Positions 7,671 through 12,169 of a stretch of DNA of 12,169 bases are shown here, one piece after another. Position numbers and translations under genes: made by a program. The notes beneath the pieces are model-generated. The model saw nothing but the letters and a program-made list of their open reading frames with translations, ran no database searches and had not been told where the DNA came from. Each line of letters opens with the position of its first letter. Position 1 is the stretch's first letter. The DNA is taken from positions 1 to 12,169 of the forward strand of contig JALZVD010000129.1 in NCBI GenBank assembly GCA_023300205.1, given 5' to 3'. Source of the DNA: Akkermansiaceae bacterium. Its GTDB lineage: Bacteria > Verrucomicrobiota > Verrucomicrobiia > Verrucomicrobiales > Akkermansiaceae.

Positions 7671-8229
7671 ACCTAATGACAATAACCTAACCAAGAAGCA
7701 ACTCAGGAAACAAATGAAGCGTATCCTCACTGCTCTATCAGACCTAGAAAAAGATCTAGAGTCAGAGAAAATCATAGAAATGATCAGTTACTTCATCAAC
7801 GCCTCTCCCCATATCAAGACCATCGCCAGCTATGCTGCCATGCCTCTAGAAATCAACCTAGAAGCACTTCATTCACAACTACCCGAGATCGCGTTTTGCT
7901 ACCCTAAATGTAGTGAGCAGGGACAAATGGAATTCTACCTTGTGAGTGACCTTTCTGAAATGCGCACTTCTCAATACGGAATTCGCGAACCAAATGAGAC
8001 TAACCATAAACGAGTCGATCCAGAAACCATCGACCTCTTCCTATGTCCAGCATATGCCTACAATAGTGACGGAAAAAGACTCGGTAAAGGCGGCGGGTTC
8101 TATGATCGTTATCTTCTCAAAAGACGCCCAAATGCCATCACACTCGGAGTCGTATTCCCCTGCCAAAAACTCAACAATACAACCATCCCTACAGATGCCC
8201 ATGATATCCTAATCGACCGAGTTCTCTAG
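7663..8229 (+). CDS. 5-formyltetrahydrofolate cyclo-ligase
   Basis: The 188-aa cytoplasmic enzyme converts 5-formyl-THF and ATP to 5,10-methenyl-THF, returning a storage and inhibitory folate to the one-carbon pool (5-FCL/MTHFS/YgfA family). The diagnostic motif GKRLGKGGGFYDR is at 137-149, where Gly/Arg/Lys residues bind ATP and Tyr-Asp-Arg closes the site. The N-terminal helix has the usual basic KKQLRKQMKR (11-20). ASYAAMPLEIN (56-65), FCYPKC (78-83), YGIREP (105-110), LFLCPAYAY and the late PTDAHD (177-181) all match the family order. Length is normal, perhaps lacking a few C-terminal residues after DRVL. The ATG lies within the end of glpK (ATGAATGA, 8-base overlap), so the two are probably co-transcribed and translationally coupled. 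Its last 21 bases overlap the end of the convergent permease gene. The function is well supported by the motif; the reason for pairing with glpK is unknown. Confidence 0.93.
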   Translation: MNEPNDNNLTKKQLRKQMKRILTALSDLEKDLESEKIIEMISYFINASPHIKTIASYAAMPLEINLEALHSQLPEIAFCYPKCSEQGQMEFYLVSDLSEMRTSQYGIREPNETNHKRVDPETIDLFLCPAYAYNSDGKRLGKGGGFYDRYLLKRRPNAITLGVVFPCQKLNNTTIPTDAHDILIDRVL

Positions 8230-9951
8230 TAGCATTCTGCGCCCCTCCATTTTCTTGCCAAATAAAGCAATCCCAGCAAATCCACCAATCAGAACCTGTA
8301 TCCCAAAGCTAAAGTAAAACGCCTCTTTCACAGGCAATACCAACGCATCTGACATCCCATACCCATAGGCCGCCAATGGTGAAACCGATGACACCCAAAC
8401 CAACGTAGGCCAATGAGTTGACTGCACTGCAATCACCATCGCAACCATAATAGGCAACACCCAAACAAACAAAATCAGTAAAAATAAACCCTTATTCTCC
8501 CATGCCTCAAATACGAGATAAAACACTAACACCACAACAGCTGCAAACACACAAACTACCGGAATAAAGGGAATCACCGCACGGATTTTATCCGTCATCG
8601 TTGGAGCCTGATATAACGTAGAACTAAAAATAAACAAAGTCACTGCAACTGCAACCATCACGCAGAAAGTCGAGAGTAACCCTGGTGCCTCATCCCAATG
8701 AATAGGGACCCATTTTTTCTTTAAATTTTTAGCTCGCCGCAGTCCTAATAAATATTTCTCATTCCTAGGAGTAAACACATACACCACCAAACACCCAAAC
8801 AGCACACAGATCGCCCCAAACACCGTCTGCGCAACAGGAGCATCAGTAGAAACCTGAGTATGTTTCGTCCTCTTCTGAAATCTATCTAACCTCTCTTCAT
8901 AAACTTTTTTTAATGAGGCCCTATCTTTAAATTGCTCAATCCTATCCAGTAATGTTTTCTCACGGATTTCGATGAAACTCTTGGTAATACTCATCTCACC
9001 CTGCTTCGCGATAGGCAGGGTATTCCCGATCAAAAATAACATGAAAAAACCAAAGAAAATAAGAGCAAATGGCTTACTCATTAGATGACTAGTCACATCT
9101 TTCCAACGCCTAGTTAGCATGAAAAGAAATGAAACCGTCAACGACGTCATCAACATCATAGAAAAGCTCCATGCATTAAGCTGATGATCAAAAAACGAAA
9201 CCGTTGATGCACCACCATCCAGATCTAACAGACGTCTCATCCTAATTCCTTCAGGAATATACTCCAAGATATTCTCCTTCAAAATAGGCCGCACAGTCAG
9301 ATACTCAAAAAACACCAAGCCAAACTGGGAAAGCAGCGGAAACACAAAATACAACACCACCACCAAAAACTGAATCACCCGTCCAGCCACGCGCTTCTTC
9401 TTCATGCTATGCACCACCACAAGTGCCATCAAATGATACAAAATAATCGATAGAAAAAATACCGAATACACTCGCCAAACCGACTCCATAGGAACCTCCC
9501 CATTCACCACAATAATCCCGATGAAAAAAGAAGTCACTACAAATAAAAACCACTCTCGGATTGGCAACCCAAATAAATAACCAACGATTTTCGCCATCGG
9601 TGACATAGGAGATAACCTCTGGTATTCCACCATCCCATCCTCATATTCCTGCGTAATCCCACTCGCTACCGAGCCAGTACCTAAGAACATCATAATGATC
9701 ACCTGAATCATAAACACAGGAAGAAATGCCGCACGGTACGCATTCACATTACTCTCAAAAGAAAACCGAATCGCACCATTATAACTAATCACAAAAGTAA
9801 ATACCGTGATCACCAACGTCAAAATCAATGCCGCAGATAGACCTCCCCATCTTAGCCTTGACCGCAAATAACGCAACAAGAGCGGATTCTTATACAACTG
9901 CCAAAATGCTACTGGCTTCAAACTATAATTCGTTTCTTTTTCAGATGACAT
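8209..9951 (-). CDS. ABC-2 type transporter permease, double-length
   Basis: The 580-aa integral membrane protein begins with a cytoplasmic stretch (about 1-35). I count about 12-13 hydrophobic segments, near 36-57, 76-97, 132-150, 158-180, 191-213, 262-280, 293-312, 374-393, 424-443, 459-482, 488-509, 515-535 and 544-564. The segment after the second helix, GITQEYEDGMVEYQRLSPMSP (about 98-118), matches the ABC-2 permease signature (E-x-E-x-G-T-like, then LxxxPLSP) that contacts the ATPase. A charged, helix-prone region at about 315-365 separates a seven-helix first half from a six-helix second half. That is about twice a usual ABC-2 subunit, so one chain may supply both halves of the channel. 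The start ATG lies one base after the stop of the ATPase gene, so the two are one operon. Export is likely; the substrate cannot be read from sequence. The 3' end overlaps the convergent cyclo-ligase gene by 21 bases. Confidence 0.9.
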   Translation of the reverse strand: MSSEKETNYSLKPVAFWQLYKNPLLLRYLRSRLRWGGLSAALILTLVITVFTFVISYNGAIRFSFESNVNAYRAAFLPVFMIQVIIMMFLGTGSVASGITQEYEDGMVEYQRLSPMSPMAKIVGYLFGLPIREWFLFVVTSFFIGIIVVNGEVPMESVWRVYSVFFLSIILYHLMALVVVHSMKKKRVAGRVIQFLVVVLYFVFPLLSQFGLVFFEYLTVRPILKENILEYIPEGIRMRRLLDLDGGASTVSFFDHQLNAWSFSMMLMTSLTVSFLFMLTRRWKDVTSHLMSKPFALIFFGFFMLFLIGNTLPIAKQGEMSITKSFIEIREKTLLDRIEQFKDRASLKKVYEERLDRFQKRTKHTQVSTDAPVAQTVFGAICVLFGCLVVYVFTPRNEKYLLGLRRAKNLKKKWVPIHWDEAPGLLSTFCVMVAVAVTLFIFSSTLYQAPTMTDKIRAVIPFIPVVCVFAAVVVLVFYLVFEAWENKGLFLLILFVWVLPIMVAMVIAVQSTHWPTLVWVSSVSPLAAYGYGMSDALVLPVKEAFYFSFGIQVLIGGFAGIALFGKKMEGRRMLLENSVD

Positions 9952-9952
9952 A

Positions 9953-10921
9953 CTAACGATTGATCTCCATTAATCTCTGTTCTATCCCAGAACCCAAAGG
10001 CGCATATGAGCGTACCTCTATCCCCTCACTCACTAACTGCTTCAGTAAGTCCGCCTGTCCATCCATACCTCCACTCACTCGCACCACCACACCACCCTTC
10101 GCCATCATAGGCTGAAGATTCTGCCCAGCGAATTTCACATCAATGCATTGTTTCAATTCCGCTATCTTCCCCACTTGATCACCAGCCACTAAGATCAATA
10201 CTTCCGAAACATCACCCGCACCCCTATCCACAACCTCTTGTAACTCCCCTTCATCAATAAGTTCCCCATGATGCAATATCCCCACCGAGCTACACATATC
10301 ACTCAGCTCATTTAAAATATGTGAACTCACCACCACCGTAGTTCCTTGAGCCGCCATCTCTTTCAAGATCAGCCGCAGCTGCACACGTGACTGCGGATCC
10401 ATCCCACTCGCAGGCTCATCCAGTATAATCACCTTTGGATGATGTAAGATCGCCTTAGCTAAATTCACCCGCTGCTTCATCCCCCTTGATAGATCCTTAC
10501 AAAAATCATTCCGCTTCTCCCACAGACTCACCATCCTCAGACAATCTGTCCACCGCTCCTTACCCTCAGAAGCTGAATAACCATAACTACGAGCAAACAA
10601 ATCTAGAAACTCCCACACCTTCAAATCACTCGGAACTGGCGCTAAATCAGGCATGTAAGCCATCATCTTCCGCGCCTTATCTGGATTCTCTAGTACATCC
10701 ACACCACCCACTTTTACATTCCCATAAGTCGGTTTAATCAACGTGGCCCATACACTAAACGTACTCGTCTTACCCGCACCATTCGCACCCACCAAACCAT
10801 AAACTTCTCCATATGGAATCTTTAAAGTCAAACCCTTCACAGCTACTGTATTGCCATAATCCACCCGCATATTTTCAGCCTCTATCGCCCATTCCCCATC
10901 CGTCTGTTCACCTTTAAGCAT
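9953..10921 (-). CDS. ABC transporter ATP-binding protein (ABC-2 exporter type)
   Basis: The 322-aa cytoplasmic ATPase powers the permease encoded directly downstream. The nucleotide-binding domain spans about residues 12-240. Walker A GANGAGKT is at 45-52, signature LSRGMKQR at 144-151, Walker B VIILDEP at 164-170 with catalytic Glu169, D-loop SGMD, and switch His201 (VVVSSHIL). The Q-loop position reads AYMPD, with Asp in place of Gln, a replacement I recall in CcmA/ABC-2 exporter ATPases. A C-terminal extension of about 80 residues (240-322) resembles the variable accessory domain of this subfamily. The start at 10921 gives the usual N-terminus (AIEAENMRVDYGN). The gene is first in a two-gene operon with a one-base gap. 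It is divergent from the aminopeptidase gene across 121 bases. The ATPase assignment is firm; the transported substrate is unknown. Confidence 0.95.
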   Translation of the reverse strand: MLKGEQTDGEWAIEAENMRVDYGNTVAVKGLTLKIPYGEVYGLVGANGAGKTSTFSVWATLIKPTYGNVKVGGVDVLENPDKARKMMAYMPDLAPVPSDLKVWEFLDLFARSYGYSASEGKERWTDCLRMVSLWEKRNDFCKDLSRGMKQRVNLAKAILHHPKVIILDEPASGMDPQSRVQLRLILKEMAAQGTTVVVSSHILNELSDMCSSVGILHHGELIDEGELQEVVDRGAGDVSEVLILVAGDQVGKIAELKQCIDVKFAGQNLQPMMAKGGVVVRVSGGMDGQADLLKQLVSEGIEVRSYAPLGSGIEQRLMEINR

Positions 10922-10928
10922 CTTATAA

Positions 10929-10959
10929 ACTATACTTACAGAGTACCATCGATTGGCAA
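10929..10959 (-). promoter_or_regulatory. Weak candidate promoter for the ABC transporter operon
   Basis: On the minus strand TTGCCA (10959-10954) matches the -35 box at 5 of 6 positions and TATAGT (10934-10929) the -10 box at 5 of 6. The spacer is 19 bases, longer than the preferred 17. The -10 box would lie only about 8 bases before the ATG at 10921, implying a very short or absent leader. The -35 box falls within the dyad at 10955-10972. Confidence 0.2.
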
Positions 10960-10972
10960 ATGATAACTTGCC
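10955..10972. promoter_or_regulatory. Inverted repeat in the ABC / aminopeptidase divergent region
   Basis: GGCAA and TTGCC form a perfect 5-base inverted repeat around 8 bases. It sits in the 121-base gap between divergent starts at 10921 and 11043. The position suits an operator, but five paired bases is short enough to occur by chance. No T-run follows, so it is unlikely to be a terminator. Confidence 0.22.
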
Positions 10973-11042
10973 GTATCCTCAAATCATTTTAACATCTCAA
11001 ACTAACCATCAAGTACCGAATCTCCCAACACATAAATCACTC

Positions 11043-12169
11043 ATGCTAACCAATCTTCACCTATCACGCTGGGCAGATGTCCTCGTCCGTCACGCCACTA
11101 ATATTCAGCCTGGAAACATCGTACGTATCACCGCCCAGAAAGCCGCAGAGCCTCTGCTAGAAGCCGTCTACCGTAAAGTTCTAGAAGCAGGTGGTCACCC
11201 TATCGTAAAATGTACCCCAGAGTCACTCACCCAGTCTTTTTACGAACTCGCAAGTGCTCATCAACTCGACTGGCAAAACCCCATCACCCAGATCGAGACA
11301 GAACTAGTCGATGCTACCATCAACCTCGGAGCCAGCACCAATCTCCGCGCCATGGATCAATTCGACCCCGCCATTCCCCAACGCGCCGCACGTGCGAACA
11401 AAGCCAACCGCGAACTCTTTTTCCAGCGCGCCGCCGTCGCAGATGACCCCTCCATTGACTCAGAACTTAAGCCCCTCCTCTGGACCACCACCCTCTTCCC
11501 CACCAACGCCTACGCCCAAGACGCTGGCATGAGCCTCAAGGACTACTGCCAGTTCGTCGTCAAAGCATGCCAACTCGACCACCAAGACCCTGTAGCATTC
11601 TGGCAAGAGCTGGACCGCTGGCAAATCCAACTCGCTGAAAGCCTCATGAAAGGCAGTCAACTCCACTTCCACACCCCAGCAGGCACAGACCTCACCGTGA
11701 ATATAAAAGACATGCGCTGGCTATCCAGCCCAGGTCGCAAAAACTTCCCAGACGGAGAAGTCTACTCAGGTCCAAATCTCAACGCTGAAAACGGCGGCGC
11801 CAGCGGAATCGTTCTCTTCGATAAACGCTGCGTCTACCAAGGCCGTGCCGTCAGAAATGCTCGCATCGTCATGGAAAATGGTATCGCCACCCAAGTCTCC
11901 GCTGATGAAGGAGAAGACTTCCTTATCTCCATGCTCAACCAAGATCAAGGCGCCAGCCGCATCGGCGAAGTAGCCTTCGGGACCAACCGTGCCATCGACC
12001 GCGCCACCGGCCAGATCCTCTTCGATGAGAAAATGGGAGGCTCATTCCACCTAGCCTTCGGTGCAGGTTTCCCAGAAACTGGCAATACCAACAAAAGCGC
12101 CCTCCACTGGGACCTCATCGCATCCCTCGGCGAGGGCTCACGAGTCACCCTTGATGGCAAACCATTCTG
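11043..12169 (+). CDS. M29 family metallo-aminopeptidase (C-terminus beyond window)
   Basis: I translated this frame from the ATG at 11043. It stays open for 375 codons to the right edge, close to the family length (about 360-410), so little is missing. M29 enzymes (AmpS, aminopeptidase T) remove N-terminal residues from peptides using two metal ions and usually act in the cytoplasm; no signal peptide is seen here. By alignment to aminopeptidase T from memory, the metal ligands are Glu239 (FPDGEVY), Glu309 (IGEVAFGTN), His336 (FHLAFG), and His355 and Asp357 (SALHWDLI). The position of the catalytic Tyr (seven after His336) holds Phe343 in GAGFPETG. The N-terminal half (about 1-200) is the usual less conserved domain. 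The gene is richer in G+C (57-60% in two sampled lines) than its neighbours and favours C-ending codons. It is divergent from the ABC operon, with no clear Shine-Dalgarno site. Confidence 0.93.
   Translation, partial: MLTNLHLSRWADVLVRHATNIQPGNIVRITAQKAAEPLLEAVYRKVLEAGGHPIVKCTPESLTQSFYELASAHQLDWQNPITQIETELVDATINLGASTNLRAMDQFDPAIPQRAARANKANRELFFQRAAVADDPSIDSELKPLLWTTTLFPTNAYAQDAGMSLKDYCQFVVKACQLDHQDPVAFWQELDRWQIQLAESLMKGSQLHFHTPAGTDLTVNIKDMRWLSSPGRKNFPDGEVYSGPNLNAENGGASGIVLFDKRCVYQGRAVRNARIVMENGIATQVSADEGEDFLISMLNQDQGASRIGEVAFGTNRAIDRATGQILFDEKMGGSFHLAFGAGFPETGNTNKSALHWDLIASLGEGSRVTLDGKPF

Noticed and set aside
8209..8270. Bidirectional terminator between the convergent operons
   Set aside because: The genes overlap and no GC-rich stem with flanking T-run is present around the junction.
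11210..11532. Overlapping Pro/Arg/Ser-rich plus-strand frames inside the aminopeptidase gene
   Set aside because: Typical out-of-frame translations of C-rich coding DNA; the aminopeptidase frame carries the conserved metal ligands.

Overview
The window looks like chromosomal DNA of a member of the Verrucomicrobiota. The strongest sign is a protein of about 1,330 residues (minus strand, 1971-5966) with the hallmarks of the Verru_Chthon cassette protein A family, which as far as I know is confined to this phylum. Composition is mid-40s %GC in sampled lines, rising to nearly 60% in the last gene. Recognisable Shine-Dalgarno sites are scarce. I see no tRNA, rRNA, insertion sequence, integrase or CRISPR array. 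No gene-free stretch exceeds about 225 bases.

Layout, left to right. (1) 1-1030, minus: a secreted, methionine- and cysteine-rich protein of unknown function, running off the left edge. (2) 1108-1971, minus: an unrecognised exported protein of 287 aa whose start overlaps the stop of the next gene. (3) 1971-5966, minus: Verru_Chthon cassette protein A with a prepilin-like N-terminus. Genes 2 and 3 are translationally linked and form an envelope module; gene 1 follows 77 bases later, possibly with its own promoter. (4) 5967-6191: divergent intergenic region with a near-palindrome. (5) 6192-7670, plus: glycerol kinase glpK. (6) 7663-8229, plus: 5-formyltetrahydrofolate cyclo-ligase, overlapping glpK by 8 bases. 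(7) 8209-9951 and 9953-10921, minus: a one-ATPase/one-permease ABC-2 type exporter operon, ATPase first. Its end overlaps the cyclo-ligase end tail to tail by 21 bases. (8) 10922-11042: second divergent intergenic region. (9) 11043 to the right edge, plus: an M29 family metallo-aminopeptidase, 3' end outside the window.

Most genes are ordinary housekeeping or transport functions. GlpK phosphorylates glycerol for lipid synthesis or glycolysis. The cyclo-ligase recycles 5-formyl-THF. The ABC pair exports an unknown substrate. The aminopeptidase degrades peptides. The least understood part is the left half: a protein A gene with an uncharacterised exported partner but without the pseudopilin-like cassette members B, C and D beside it. 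The + strand is richer in C than G, and mostly in A than T, whichever strand is coding. This suggests it is the lagging-strand template side, so the minus-strand genes run with replication. No clearly new defence or mobile system is visible.
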